A DNA stretch of 64,000 nucleotides, from assembly GCA_964639215.1 (NCBI GenBank), contig CAZXCV010000001.1, positions 1 to 64,000 on the forward strand, written 5' to 3'. Of the stretch, positions 36,447-44,924 are shown piece after piece. The stretch comes from UBA6120 sp964639215 (GTDB lineage Bacteria > Bacillota_I > Bacilli_A > RFN20 > CAG-826). Position numbers and translations under genes: made by a program. How positions within the stretch are numbered: position 1 is the first letter of the stretch; the number at the start of each line of letters is the position of its first letter. Under the pieces are notes generated by a model. That model made no database searches and was not told the DNA's origin. It worked only from the letters and a program-made list of their open reading frames with translations.

Positions 36447-36466
36447 CTTGTTCCAGTGCGAACAAG
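36447..36466 (-). promoter_or_regulatory. Inverted repeat upstream of the MFS gene, possible operator
   Basis: CTTGTTC-N6-GAACAAG with perfect seven-base arms, 55-74 bases before the MFS start. No T-run follows, so it is not a terminator. The sequence differs from the palindrome before the GH2 gene. Confidence 0.5.
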
Positions 36467-36477
36467 AAAATATTAAT

Positions 36478-36499
36478 AAAAAACAATTATATTATTGTT
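36478..36499 (-). terminator. Weak terminator overlapping the mtaB stop codon
   Basis: On the - strand AACAAT-N6-ATTGTT followed by a run of T. Only six A/T-rich pairs, so efficiency is doubtful. Confidence 0.4.
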
Positions 36500-37779
36500 T
36501 GTATGGGGCTTATTTTGGTAATCCCGGCATAGATGATTGTGACGATACTTCCTCGAATCAAATCATCCTTTCGTACATAGGCTTTGAGGTAGTTAGAACT
36601 GTGGCCTTCGTAGGCTTGACGTTTCTCGTCGTATTGTTCAATCACAAGACTGAGTGGCTGCCCGATGAAGCGTAATGCGTAAGCATCTTCAAGTTCATGA
36701 GACAACGTTAAGAGTCGCTCAACCCGCGCCTTCTTGATATTTATTGCGACTTCATCGTGATATTTTGCCGCATGAGTCCCAGCACGTGGTGAATATGGAA
36801 AGACGTGAATTTTTGCGAACTTCAATTGCTTTGCCACGTTAAAAGTATCCATAAACATCGTTTCAGTTTCGCCTGGGAATCCGACGATAATGTCGGTTGT
36901 GATGGCAATATCTGGGAGTAGTGCATATATTTCATCAATCTTATCTATAAACTGTTGCCTCGAATAATGGCGATTCATTTTTGTTAATATTTCATCGCTA
37001 CCACTTTGAAGCGGAATATGAAGATGGCGCGCCATCCTTGGTTCTTGCCTTAACATCGTTAGAAAGCGTGATGTGATTTCACTTGCTTCAATGCTTGAAA
37101 TTCGAAGTCGATAAAGCGTAGGAAACGATATGAAGATGTCGTTCAACAAATCATCAAATGAATAGTTAGTTAAATCACGCCCATAACCTGCGGTATGAAT
37201 ACCAGTCAACACAATCTCTTGATAACCACGTCCCACTAAGGTGCCAATCTCGGTTAAAACATCATCTTTTGGACGTGAACGTAGTCTTCCCCGCGCATAT
37301 GGGATAATACAATAAGAACAAAAATTATCGCACCCATCTTGGATTTTGACATAAGCACGGGTGCGATCGCTATAACTCGTGACTTTTAATTCTTCATACT
37401 CCGACTTGGCGACATTTGCCTCAATCTGAACTTGTTTGATGCCCGTCGTCAGATATTTTTCAAGTAAATCAGGGATGAGATGCCTCATTGAGGTACCAAT
37501 GAGCACGCCGACATTTGGTAAATCCAGCATTGATTGATCGATTTGTGAGTAACAACCCATGATTGCGAGAATTACATGTGGATTAGCATGCACAAAACGA
37601 TGCATCATCTGCCGCGATTTCTTCGCACTCATATTCGTGACACTACACGTGTTAATGATGGCGATGTCTGGCGCCACATCTTGATATTGATAGCCTCGCT
37701 CCAACATTAAGAGCTTCAATGCTTCGGATTCATAGCTATTAACTTTACATCCAAGTGTGTAAACGGCAAATGTCTTCAT
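36487..37779 (-). CDS. mtaB: tRNA t6A37 methylthiotransferase MtaB
   Basis: Adds a methylthio group to N6-threonylcarbamoyladenosine 37 of tRNA. Order: MTTase domain with cluster cysteines (LGCKVNSYES, INTCSVTNMS, MGCYSQ), radical SAM core CxxxCxxC (DNFCSYCIIPYARG), C-terminal TRAM domain (SLVIEQYDEKRQAYEGHSSN). 430 residues, typical. ATG overlaps the upstream gene as ATGA. Confidence 0.95.
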   Translation of the reverse strand: MKTFAVYTLGCKVNSYESEALKLLMLERGYQYQDVAPDIAIINTCSVTNMSAKKSRQMMHRFVHANPHVILAIMGCYSQIDQSMLDLPNVGVLIGTSMRHLIPDLLEKYLTTGIKQVQIEANVAKSEYEELKVTSYSDRTRAYVKIQDGCDNFCSYCIIPYARGRLRSRPKDDVLTEIGTLVGRGYQEIVLTGIHTAGYGRDLTNYSFDDLLNDIFISFPTLYRLRISSIEASEITSRFLTMLRQEPRMARHLHIPLQSGSDEILTKMNRHYSRQQFIDKIDEIYALLPDIAITTDIIVGFPGETETMFMDTFNVAKQLKFAKIHVFPYSPRAGTHAAKYHDEVAINIKKARVERLLTLSHELEDAYALRFIGQPLSLVIEQYDEKRQAYEGHSSNYLKAYVRKDDLIRGSIVTIIYAGITKISPIQTII

Positions 37780-38570
37780 AGCTTATATTTTTTACGTTCG
37801 TCTTTAATGATTGCCTGTGTCCATTTATCAATGAGTGTCTGACTCACTAATTTTTTGTTTAACAATTCGGTGACGAGCAAATCACGATTATTGCTAAAGT
37901 ACGCCGCAACGACAGGTAAGACCCGGTCAATGATACCTTCATAATCTGGGTTGGCTAAATGTCGGTCAAATAAAGCGATTTTAACATCAAGGCCGCCCTG
38001 GGCATTGATCAATAAGATATTGCGGAAATCAAGATGATAAAACGCCATCGAAGTTCGGTCACTCCCAAGTTTAATCAGCTTGGTGAAATATGAATCGAAC
38101 AGCATGAAATTGTATGTTTCAAATGGATTAATCACTGATGCTGTGAAATCTTTTGTGAGCTTATCATACGGAAAATCAAATAGTTTGTCTGGTTCATTCG
38201 TATAAACAAAGTTCATCGCTCGATTAAAAATCGGGACATACATTTTTGTCTCATTATCGATTAAATATGGTAAATCGAGGTGTTTGGCTAAGATGGCTTG
38301 ACGAATGTCATGATGACGGATGCGCTGATGTTTAGCAAGTGAAGCCTGTCCAAGTTCCTGTAACTGCGCTTCAATCGCCAATTTATTTTGCAATGATTTA
38401 ATTACGATGTTGGCTTTGATCAAAGAAAAGTCGTCTTCTAGACTATATAAGTCAAGAAAGCAGTTATGGTCAATCAATAAATGTCGATTAGCAATGAAAA
38501 ATGCATATTCGTCGCTATCGGACAATCGTTTATTTTTTTGCTCTTGTTTTAATAATTCAAATAGTCGCAT
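37776..38570 (-). CDS. Protein of unknown function between rsmE and mtaB
   Basis: 264 residues from ATG 38570; a TTG 18 bases upstream would lengthen the overlap with rsmE. No family recognised and no membrane span. The C-terminal third holds YHLDFRNILLIN (H179, D181, N184) followed by KIALFDRH (D202). This recalls the HxD...N catalytic loop and metal-binding D of small-molecule or WaaP-type kinases, but D-to-N spacing is unusual and no clear ATP-binding lysine loop is seen. Tight overlap with rsmE and mtaB suggests co-expression with rRNA/tRNA modification genes. Confidence 0.7.
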   Translation of the reverse strand: MRLFELLKQEQKNKRLSDSDEYAFFIANRHLLIDHNCFLDLYSLEDDFSLIKANIVIKSLQNKLAIEAQLQELGQASLAKHQRIRHHDIRQAILAKHLDLPYLIDNETKMYVPIFNRAMNFVYTNEPDKLFDFPYDKLTKDFTASVINPFETYNFMLFDSYFTKLIKLGSDRTSMAFYHLDFRNILLINAQGGLDVKIALFDRHLANPDYEGIIDRVLPVVAAYFSNNRDLLVTELLNKKLVSQTLIDKWTQAIIKDERKKYKL

Positions 38571-39267
38571 GTTCTTTGATATAACCAATCAATGCCATGG
38601 CGGCGATTGCTGCTGTTTCACTTCGTAAAATATGACGTCCTAGTGACACTGGTAGATATCCTGCCTTGATTGCCGTGTCGAGTTCGGTAGGCTCAAAGCC
38701 ACCTTCTGGGCCAACTAAAATCGCTAGATCCTGATTTTGAGATATTGGAACATTTAATGGTGGTTTTCCTGCTTCGAGTTCCGAAGCGATGAGTTTGAGA
38801 CCAAAGTCAAACGTAAACACTTCACTAAGCGATGGAGCAAATGATAACTCAGGCATGCGCGTACGACGACTTTGTTCGGCTGCTTCTTTAATAATCGCTT
38901 CATATCGAGCCAATTTTCTCGATATGTCGGCATCTTGCCATTTAACGATTGAACGCTTTGTAATGGTTAAAATGATATGGTCAACACCAAGCTCGGTCGC
39001 TTTTTGTACGACAAAATCGAGTTTTTCACCTTTTGGCAAACTATAAATGAGCGTGAGACGATAATCACGAGTCGCTGTTTCCAATTGTCGTTTAACCGCG
39101 ATAATAAGCGGTTTCAGCATCGTGATTTCCGCTAAATATAACGAGCCGTGGTCGACGACTTCAATTTCGGTACCTTTACGCGCCCGAAGGACAACGAGTA
39201 AATGATGTTCGTCACTGCTCGATAAAAAGACATTTCCGCTACTGACGCGGGCAAAATAACGCGTCAT
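38557..39267 (-). CDS. rsmE: 16S rRNA (uracil-1498-N3)-methyltransferase RsmE
   Basis: SPOUT methyltransferase, 236 residues. N-terminal PUA-like domain (HHLLVVLRARKGTEIEVV) and the SPOUT knot: LAILVGPEGGFEPTELDTAI and SLGRHILRSETAAIAA. It follows dnaJ with a zinc-ribbon gene in between; PrmA, usual at this position in Bacillus, is missing. Confidence 0.95.
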   Translation of the reverse strand: MTRYFARVSSGNVFLSSSDEHHLLVVLRARKGTEIEVVDHGSLYLAEITMLKPLIIAVKRQLETATRDYRLTLIYSLPKGEKLDFVVQKATELGVDHIILTITKRSIVKWQDADISRKLARYEAIIKEAAEQSRRTRMPELSFAPSLSEVFTFDFGLKLIASELEAGKPPLNVPISQNQDLAILVGPEGGFEPTELDTAIKAGYLPVSLGRHILRSETAAIAAMALIGYIKEHATI

Positions 39268-39268
39268 A

Positions 39269-39685
39269 TTACTTCAGTAACTCGTTGCGCCCGTCTTTTA
39301 GATTCGTACTCAGTAGAATATATAGACCAAGACCGACTTGCAAAATGAGAAGTACACCAAATAACGAATACATTAGAAGCGCACCTCCGATAATTGCGGT
39401 CGCGATGATGACAATCGAGGTAAATAGTGCCCAAAGGCCGATACGTTTATATGCTAAGTAAAAAAATGGCGCGCCTGTAAATCCGATGAAAAATGCCAAC
39501 AAAGCAGCAATTTTCCGGCTCTTTTGACGAATAAGTTCAAAATCTTTAGCGACAGGATCATACGTTTCGGTATAATCTTGTCCGGCCATATTTACTGGCT
39601 CACCCGCTGGATTTGGCTCATGACAAATTGGGCATTCAGATAGTTGTTTTTCAAGCGGTGTTCCGCATTTCTTACACGTAAACAT
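39269..39685 (-). CDS. Zinc-ribbon membrane protein, unknown function
   Basis: 138 residues. An N-terminal zinc ribbon (CKKCGTPLEKQLSECPICHE) is followed by a linker and about three membrane spans between residues 60 and 128. The part FIGFTGAPFFYLAYKRIGLW resembles TM2-domain-type spans. AGGTGATG precedes the ATG. It lies one base upstream of rsmE and after the dnaJ terminator, so it probably starts the rsmE-mtaB unit. Confidence 0.7.
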   Translation of the reverse strand: MFTCKKCGTPLEKQLSECPICHEPNPAGEPVNMAGQDYTETYDPVAKDFELIRQKSRKIAALLAFFIGFTGAPFFYLAYKRIGLWALFTSIVIIATAIIGGALLMYSLFGVLLILQVGLGLYILLSTNLKDGRNELLK

Positions 39686-39733
39686 ATCATCACCTACTTT
39701 CTTATTATTATTGATTATTTAGATAAGTAAGTA

Positions 39734-39757
39734 AATTAAAAGCGCTCAATGAGCGCA
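39734..39757 (-). terminator. Terminator of the hrcA-grpE-dnaK-dnaJ operon
   Basis: On the - strand GCGCTC-ATT-GAGCGC followed by TTTTAATTT, a few bases after the dnaJ stop. Confidence 0.8.
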
Positions 39758-39762
39758 TTTAA

Positions 39763-40887
39763 CTAAGCTTTGAAAAATCGTTTGAAGCGATCAAACATCG
39801 ATTCGCTCTTGCCGCTTTCTTTCTTAAATTCCTCTAAGAGTTCTTTTTGTCGTTTGGATAAATTCGATGGTGTCGCGACTTTTAGATGAATGTATTGGTC
39901 ACCAGGATTACCACCGCGGAGGTCATTGACGCCTTTACCCTTTAATTTTAAAACTTTATCAGGTTGTGTCCCGGCCGGTATTTTTACGAGTACGTCCCCA
40001 TACACGGTCGGTACTTCAAGATCTATTCCAAGCGAGGCATCAACAAATGAAATTGGAACTTCAAGGTGGATATCATTACCATCACGTTGGAAGTGTTCGT
40101 GGCTCGAGATGGCGACTTCAATAAAGAGATCGCCGTTCGTACCACCATCGTGACCACGTTCACCTTTACCACCAATGCGAATTTGTTGGCCATTATTTAT
40201 GCCAGATGGGATATTAACCTCGATATCGGTGCGGACACGGTTATAACCTTTGCCACCACATGCATCACATGTGCGGTTAATCGTTTTACCTTTACCACCA
40301 CATGTGGGACATGTATTTTGCGATTCCATCGTACCAAGAATCGTTTGTTGTCGGGTCTTAATATAGCCAGATCCATGACACGTACTACATGTGCTAACGT
40401 CAGAACTCGAATGAGCTCCGGTACCCCCACAACGCGTACATTGTTCATCGTAGGTAATCGGAATGCTGACGCGTTTACCTTTAATTGCGTCCATAAAGCC
40501 AATTTTGATGCGCATGAACGAATCGGCGCCTCGACGTGGACCGGCTTGTGGACGGCTGCGCCGGGAACCACCAAAGAACGATCCGAACAAGTCGCCGAGA
40601 TCAACATCTTGGAAGGAACCACCACCGAATCCTTGGAACGGATTGCCACCGCCCATGTTTTGATCGAAGGCGGCATGGCCAAATTGATCGTAAGTCGACC
40701 GTTTTTGATCATCATATAAAACGTCATAAGCTTCTTGAACTTCTTTGAACTTCGCTTCAGCGTCGCTCGCTTTATTGACGTCAGGATGATATTTTTTGGC
40801 TAACTTACGATATGCGGCTTTAATCTCGTCTTTACTTGTGCCTTTCGAGATGCCGAGCACATCGTAATAATCGCGTTTATTGGCCAT
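39763..40887 (-). CDS. dnaJ: Chaperone DnaJ
   Basis: Class I J-protein that delivers substrates to DnaK. J domain (residues 1-70, YHPDVNK with HPD), Gly/Phe-rich region (GGGNPFQGFGGG), four CxxCxGxG-type zinc motifs (CTRCGGTG, CSTCHGSG, CPTCGGKG, CDACGGKG), C-terminal substrate domains. 374 residues. Last gene of the HrcA operon. Confidence 0.97.
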   Translation of the reverse strand: MANKRDYYDVLGISKGTSKDEIKAAYRKLAKKYHPDVNKASDAEAKFKEVQEAYDVLYDDQKRSTYDQFGHAAFDQNMGGGNPFQGFGGGSFQDVDLGDLFGSFFGGSRRSRPQAGPRRGADSFMRIKIGFMDAIKGKRVSIPITYDEQCTRCGGTGAHSSSDVSTCSTCHGSGYIKTRQQTILGTMESQNTCPTCGGKGKTINRTCDACGGKGYNRVRTDIEVNIPSGINNGQQIRIGGKGERGHDGGTNGDLFIEVAISSHEHFQRDGNDIHLEVPISFVDASLGIDLEVPTVYGDVLVKIPAGTQPDKVLKLKGKGVNDLRGGNPGDQYIHLKVATPSNLSKRQKELLEEFKKESGKSESMFDRFKRFFKA

Positions 40888-40901
40888 GTAATAATCCTAT
40901 G

Positions 40902-42725
40902 TTATTTCTTTTCGGTAAAATCGGCATCAATCACGTCATCGTTTTGCTTCGTCTGACCTTCACCTTGTTCAGGTGTCGAACTGTTCGCTTGACTTGCTTG
41001 GGCTTGGGCCATATATTCAGCGGCTTTCTCTAAATCGCCGATTTTTGTGCGAAGCGTTTCGATATCGTTCTTTTCAAGCGCGGCTTTTAGTTCATCGCGA
41101 AGTTTTTCGGTTTCTTCTTTTTGTTTGGGATCAAGACTTGCACCTTTTTCGGCGAGTGATTGATCAATACTATTTAAATATTGTTCGGCTTTATTTTTAA
41201 GCTCAACTTCTTCTTTGCGCTTTTCATCAGCTTCACGGTTTTCATCCGCTTCACGGACCATGCGGTCGATTTCAGCTTTGCTTAAACCGGTGCTACCAGT
41301 AATTGTAATTTGTTGTTCTTTTTGCGAATCGAGATCCTTTGCGGTTACCTTGACGATACCATTGACGTCAATTGAGAATGTGACTTCGATACGAGGTTCA
41401 CCGCGACGAGCTGGTTTAATGCCATCAAGTTTGAAGTGACCGAGCAACTTGTTATCGCGTGCCATCGGACGTTCGCCTTGATAAACCATGATATCAACAG
41501 CGGGCTGATTGTCGGCAGCGGTTGAGAAAATTTGACTCTTGGTTGTCGGAATCGTCGTATTGCGTGTAATTAATGGCGTCATCATTTCACCAAGTGTCTC
41601 AATTCCGAGTGTCAATGGTGTGACATCTAATAAAACGACGTCTTTAACATCGCCACTTAATACAGCACCTTGAATGGCGGCGCCAATCGAGACCGCTTCA
41701 TCAGGATTGATTGATAAGTTCAGCTTTTTGCCCATGATTTGCGACACGAGTTCTTGGACAGCCGGCATCCGGATCGATCCGCCGATTAAAAGTACTTCGT
41801 CAATGTCATTGGCGGTCAAATTGGCATCTTTCAGTGCTTTGCGAAGTGGATCTTCAGTTCGCTTGAGCAAGTGTTTCGTCATGTCTTGGAATCGTGCGCG
41901 ACTGATTTTGGTTTCAAAGTTAATCGGACCTTGTGAGGTTTGTCCGATAAATGGAAGTGAAATCACGGTTTCTAATTGACCTGACAGCTCGATTTTGGCT
42001 TTTTCTGCCGCTTCTTTAAACCGTTGAAGCGCCATTTTATCACTGAGTGTGACTCCATGTTGTGCACGAATTTGTTCTTGAATCCATTTGGCTAACACAT
42101 CATCCCAATCATCACCACCGAGGTGATTATCACCTGAGGTCGAAATAACTTCAAACGTACCATCACCAATTTCGAGGATACTGACATCAAATGTTCCACC
42201 GCCTAAATCGTAGACGAGAATTTTACCAGCTTTCTTACTTTCAAGTCCATAAGCGAGCGAACTTGCGGTTGGTTCGTTAATAATGCGCATTACTTCTAAA
42301 CCGGCAATCTGACCAGCATCTTTCGTCGCCTGACGTTGAGCGTCATTGAAATAAGCCGGGACGGTAATTACGGCTTTTTTGATTGGTTGTCCAAGCGATG
42401 TTTCCGCATATTTTTTCATATATGCTAAAACTTTGGCTGATATTTCTTGGGGTGTGAAATCTTTATTTAAAATATTAATGTGGATTTTCTTATCAGTGCC
42501 CATCAACCGTTTAATCGACAAAACGGTGTCTGGATTAATGACGGCTTGTCGTTTGGCAGCATCACCAAGAATTTCTTCACCGCTTGCCTTAAAAGCGACG
42601 ACTGATGGTGTCGTATTATGTCCTTCGGGGTTTGGAATTACTTTGACTTTTCCATCTGCTTGCATGTAGGAAACAACCGAGTTTGTCGTCCCTAAATCGA
42701 TACCGATAATTACTTCTTTTGCCAT
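40902..42725 (-). CDS. dnaK: Chaperone DnaK (Hsp70)
   Basis: ATP-driven chaperone. ATPase motifs GIDLGTTNSVVSY, VYDLGGGTFDVS and LIGGSIRMPAVQ; substrate-binding domain DVTPLTLGIETLGE onward; C-terminal lid ending DDVIDADFTEKK. The N-terminal domain lacks the ~24-residue insertion of Gram-negative DnaK, as in other Gram-positives. 607 residues. AAAGGAGC ribosome binding site. Confidence 0.97.
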   Translation of the reverse strand: MAKEVIIGIDLGTTNSVVSYMQADGKVKVIPNPEGHNTTPSVVAFKASGEEILGDAAKRQAVINPDTVLSIKRLMGTDKKIHINILNKDFTPQEISAKVLAYMKKYAETSLGQPIKKAVITVPAYFNDAQRQATKDAGQIAGLEVMRIINEPTASSLAYGLESKKAGKILVYDLGGGTFDVSILEIGDGTFEVISTSGDNHLGGDDWDDVLAKWIQEQIRAQHGVTLSDKMALQRFKEAAEKAKIELSGQLETVISLPFIGQTSQGPINFETKISRARFQDMTKHLLKRTEDPLRKALKDANLTANDIDEVLLIGGSIRMPAVQELVSQIMGKKLNLSINPDEAVSIGAAIQGAVLSGDVKDVVLLDVTPLTLGIETLGEMMTPLITRNTTIPTTKSQIFSTAADNQPAVDIMVYQGERPMARDNKLLGHFKLDGIKPARRGEPRIEVTFSIDVNGIVKVTAKDLDSQKEQQITITGSTGLSKAEIDRMVREADENREADEKRKEEVELKNKAEQYLNSIDQSLAEKGASLDPKQKEETEKLRDELKAALEKNDIETLRTKIGDLEKAAEYMAQAQASQANSSTPEQGEGQTKQNDDVIDADFTEKK

Positions 42726-42748
42726 ATGTTTATGCTCCTTTGATTTAT

Positions 42749-43363
42749 TTATGCATCAAACTCTTCTGAGTTTGGATTGGCCATATTTTCGTTTGTTACA
42801 TTTTGTGGTGGTTCTGTAACGGGAACCGTGTCTTTCTTTTTACTGAGAATAACCATTGCCGGGCGTATCAAGCGATCTTTCAGTTGATAACCACGGGCGA
42901 TAATACGAACAATGTGATTTTCCTCGATATCGCTTGCTTCTGTGTCTAGTGCATGCATCGTGTTGTAATCAAAAGCGGCACCGATTGATGGTGAAACGTC
43001 TTTGACACCTTCGTTTTCTAGCACGGTTTTCAGTTGTCGATATAAATGATCAAAGCCGATGAGAAACCGTTTGATTGTTTCATCTTCGGTTTTCATATCT
43101 AAAGCGATTTGGAAAGCATCGAGGACTGGAAAAATGTTTTCGACAAATCCAGCTGCGCGATACTTAATGGCGTCGCTGAGTGACCGGTCATTTTGTTTTC
43201 TCGCGTTTTCCATGTCGGCAAATACCATGTAGTATTTATTTTTCCACGTTTCGACCTCAGCGAGAGCTGTGGTTAGTTTTTCTTCTAGTAACGCTTCTTT
43301 TTTTGGTTTCTTTTCGTCTTTAACGTCGTTTTTATCCATGTGTCTATCAGTTCGTGGTTTCAT
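42749..43363 (-). CDS. grpE: Nucleotide exchange factor GrpE
   Basis: Releases ADP from DnaK. A charged N-terminus and long coiled coil (EEKLTTALAEVETWKNKYY) precede the beta domain with DYNTMHALDTEASD, VRIIARGYQLKDRLIRPAMV. 204 residues. The ATG at 43363 has AAAGGTGAT at good spacing; an in-frame ATG eight codons on is less likely. Confidence 0.95.
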   Translation of the reverse strand: MKPRTDRHMDKNDVKDEKKPKKEALLEEKLTTALAEVETWKNKYYMVFADMENARKQNDRSLSDAIKYRAAGFVENIFPVLDAFQIALDMKTEDETIKRFLIGFDHLYRQLKTVLENEGVKDVSPSIGAAFDYNTMHALDTEASDIEENHIVRIIARGYQLKDRLIRPAMVILSKKKDTVPVTEPPQNVTNENMANPNSEEFDA

Positions 43364-43369
43364 GCACGA

Positions 43370-44383
43370 TCACCTTTCTTTCTTACTAAAGTAGTCTTCT
43401 AACATCCCAGCGATATATTCAAGCGCGCTGACGACGCGATCATAATCCATCCGAGTCGGTCCAACCACAGCGATCGTCCCTTCAGGTCGTCCTGGAATTG
43501 CAAGGCGACTCGAGATAATCGAGACATCGCCATATTCCTCTCCAACGTCACCAATCTTGATGGTGATATTTTCACCTTCTTGTTGCACATCGCGGAATAC
43601 TTGCGGTGAATCGAGCAGTGAGATGAGATGACGAAGTTTTTGGGCATCGGTGCTAAATTCGGGCTGTGAAAATAGTTCATCAGTGCCATATGTTCGTAAC
43701 CGATCACTTGCAAAGTGGAGGAACGCTTGGGCAAACGCCTGGTAGATTACATCATGTTCGGCAATATAATCTTGTAAGATTGGACGAATGGCTTCCATTT
43801 TGCTAACGAGTTCAGAGATTGGTGTCCCGGCCAACCGCTCATTCAAAAGCTTAATGCTTTTTTGTAAATCGGTAATCGACATTTCATCGGGCACCACGAA
43901 CGTCTTATTTTCGACATAGCCTTGATCGGTTACGAACACGGCCGTGGCTGAGTTACCGGCAATCGGGATGATTGTGAGGCTGACCAGCCGTTCGTCTTTG
44001 GCATTCGGTCCGAGCACGATTGAAGCAAGATTCGTCATATGGGCGAGAATTTCACAACTTTCGCGCAAGATATCTTCGATTGACTGTGTTTTCTTATCGA
44101 GAATCAGTTGTAGTTGCTGTTTAATCGTCTCATCGACACCACGGCTGCGAAGATTATCAATATAGTAGCGATATCCTTTACTCGAGGGAACGCGTCCTGA
44201 TGAAGTGTGCGTCTTTTCTAAAAACGCCGCTCCTTCAAGTTCGCTCATTTCTGCACGTATGGTCGCGCTCGAATATGGTAAATCATACGCTTCGATCAAC
44301 GTGTGGCTTCCAACAGGAACCGCCGTTTTAATGAAGTGTTCAACAATGAGTTTTAAGATTTGATCGCGGCGGGATAAGACCAT
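43370..44383 (-). CDS. hrcA: Heat-inducible transcription repressor HrcA
   Basis: Represses its own operon through CIRCE. N-terminal winged helix (LSRRDQILKLIVEHFIKTA, SSATIRAEMSELE), GAF-like middle, C-terminal dimer domain ending IGPTRMDYDRVVSALEY-like sequence. 337 residues. Two CIRCE sites lie directly upstream. Confidence 0.96.
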   Translation of the reverse strand: MVLSRRDQILKLIVEHFIKTAVPVGSHTLIEAYDLPYSSATIRAEMSELEGAAFLEKTHTSSGRVPSSKGYRYYIDNLRSRGVDETIKQQLQLILDKKTQSIEDILRESCEILAHMTNLASIVLGPNAKDERLVSLTIIPIAGNSATAVFVTDQGYVENKTFVVPDEMSITDLQKSIKLLNERLAGTPISELVSKMEAIRPILQDYIAEHDVIYQAFAQAFLHFASDRLRTYGTDELFSQPEFSTDAQKLRHLISLLDSPQVFRDVQQEGENITIKIGDVGEEYGDVSIISSRLAIPGRPEGTIAVVGPTRMDYDRVVSALEYIAGMLEDYFSKKER

Positions 44384-44395
44384 GATTGCTCCTCA

Positions 44396-44422
44396 TTAGC
44401 ACACTAATTCTTTGAGTGCCAC
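44396..44422. promoter_or_regulatory. CIRCE operator 1
   Basis: TTAGCACAC-N9-GAGTGCCAC, matching the consensus TTAGCACTC-N9-GAGTGCTAA with three mismatches. It lies in the 5' leader just before the hrcA ribosome binding site. Confidence 0.8.
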
Positions 44423-44426
44423 GACC

Positions 44427-44455
44427 ATTTTATACCACGAAATTAGCACTGTCAA
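44427..44455 (-). promoter_or_regulatory. Sigma-A promoter of the hrcA operon
   Basis: On the - strand TTGACA, 17 bases, TAAAAT. The -35 lies inside CIRCE 2 and the -10 just before CIRCE 1, so HrcA bound to either would interfere. Confidence 0.8.
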
Positions 44456-44469
44456 TAAATAAGTGCTAG
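44443..44469. promoter_or_regulatory. CIRCE operator 2
   Basis: TTAGCACTG-N9-AAGTGCTAG, three mismatches to consensus, overlapping the -35 box. Confidence 0.78.
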
Positions 44470-44509
44470 TGGTCTTACCAAATTATTAAATTTAATCGTT
44501 GTTAAGTGA

Positions 44510-44914
44510 CTAATAACACTTTTTATCAATCACTAATGTGTCCGAAAGTCGGTCAAAAATTGTCCGTTCGGTATGAATGATAATCATGTTCAAGGCATTA
44601 ATAAGCGCCCAGGCAAAAATTGCGAGTCCAGCGACGCGGATGAGAGCAATACGGGCAGAAATTTTCTGGTCATCAAGGCGGACGACACGAATTCTTGTAA
44701 TCATACTGCCAAGTGTCAATCCATTTGTGAGTGTGAGAAAACTGAATGTCAAAAGCGCATAGATGACAGCAGCCGCAATTTGTGACAAAAGAATTTTTTC
44801 AATCAGCAAGAGATTGATCGGTAATAAAAAGAAGATGGCGAAAGCGGCAACAGCAGCAATCCCATAATCAATGAAGTAAGCGATGATTCGTTTTTCATAT
44901 CGTGCGATATGCAT
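44510..44914 (-). CDS. RDD-family membrane protein
   Basis: 134 residues with three membrane spans (~15-32, 38-62, 88-112). It opens YEKRIIAYFIDYGIAAVAAF, where RDD proteins have their Arg-Asp pair (here R...D), and has the LGSMITRIRVVR segment typical of the family. Function unknown, possibly transport or ion homeostasis. Lies between hemW and the hrcA promoter. Confidence 0.72.
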   Translation of the reverse strand: MHIARYEKRIIAYFIDYGIAAVAAFAIFFLLPINLLLIEKILLSQIAAAVIYALLTFSFLTLTNGLTLGSMITRIRVVRLDDQKISARIALIRVAGLAIFAWALINALNMIIIHTERTIFDRLSDTLVIDKKCY

Positions 44915-44924
44915 ATTCGTCTCC

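Noticed and set aside
36448..36675. 75-codon + strand frame overlapping the end of mtaB
   Set aside because: Antisense to conserved TRAM-domain codons and starting in the regulatory gap; no ribosome binding site.
40066..40719. 217-codon open frame on the + strand inside dnaJ
   Set aside because: Its Thr/Ala/Cys-rich translation is the antisense of the zinc-motif repeats of dnaJ; a shadow frame.
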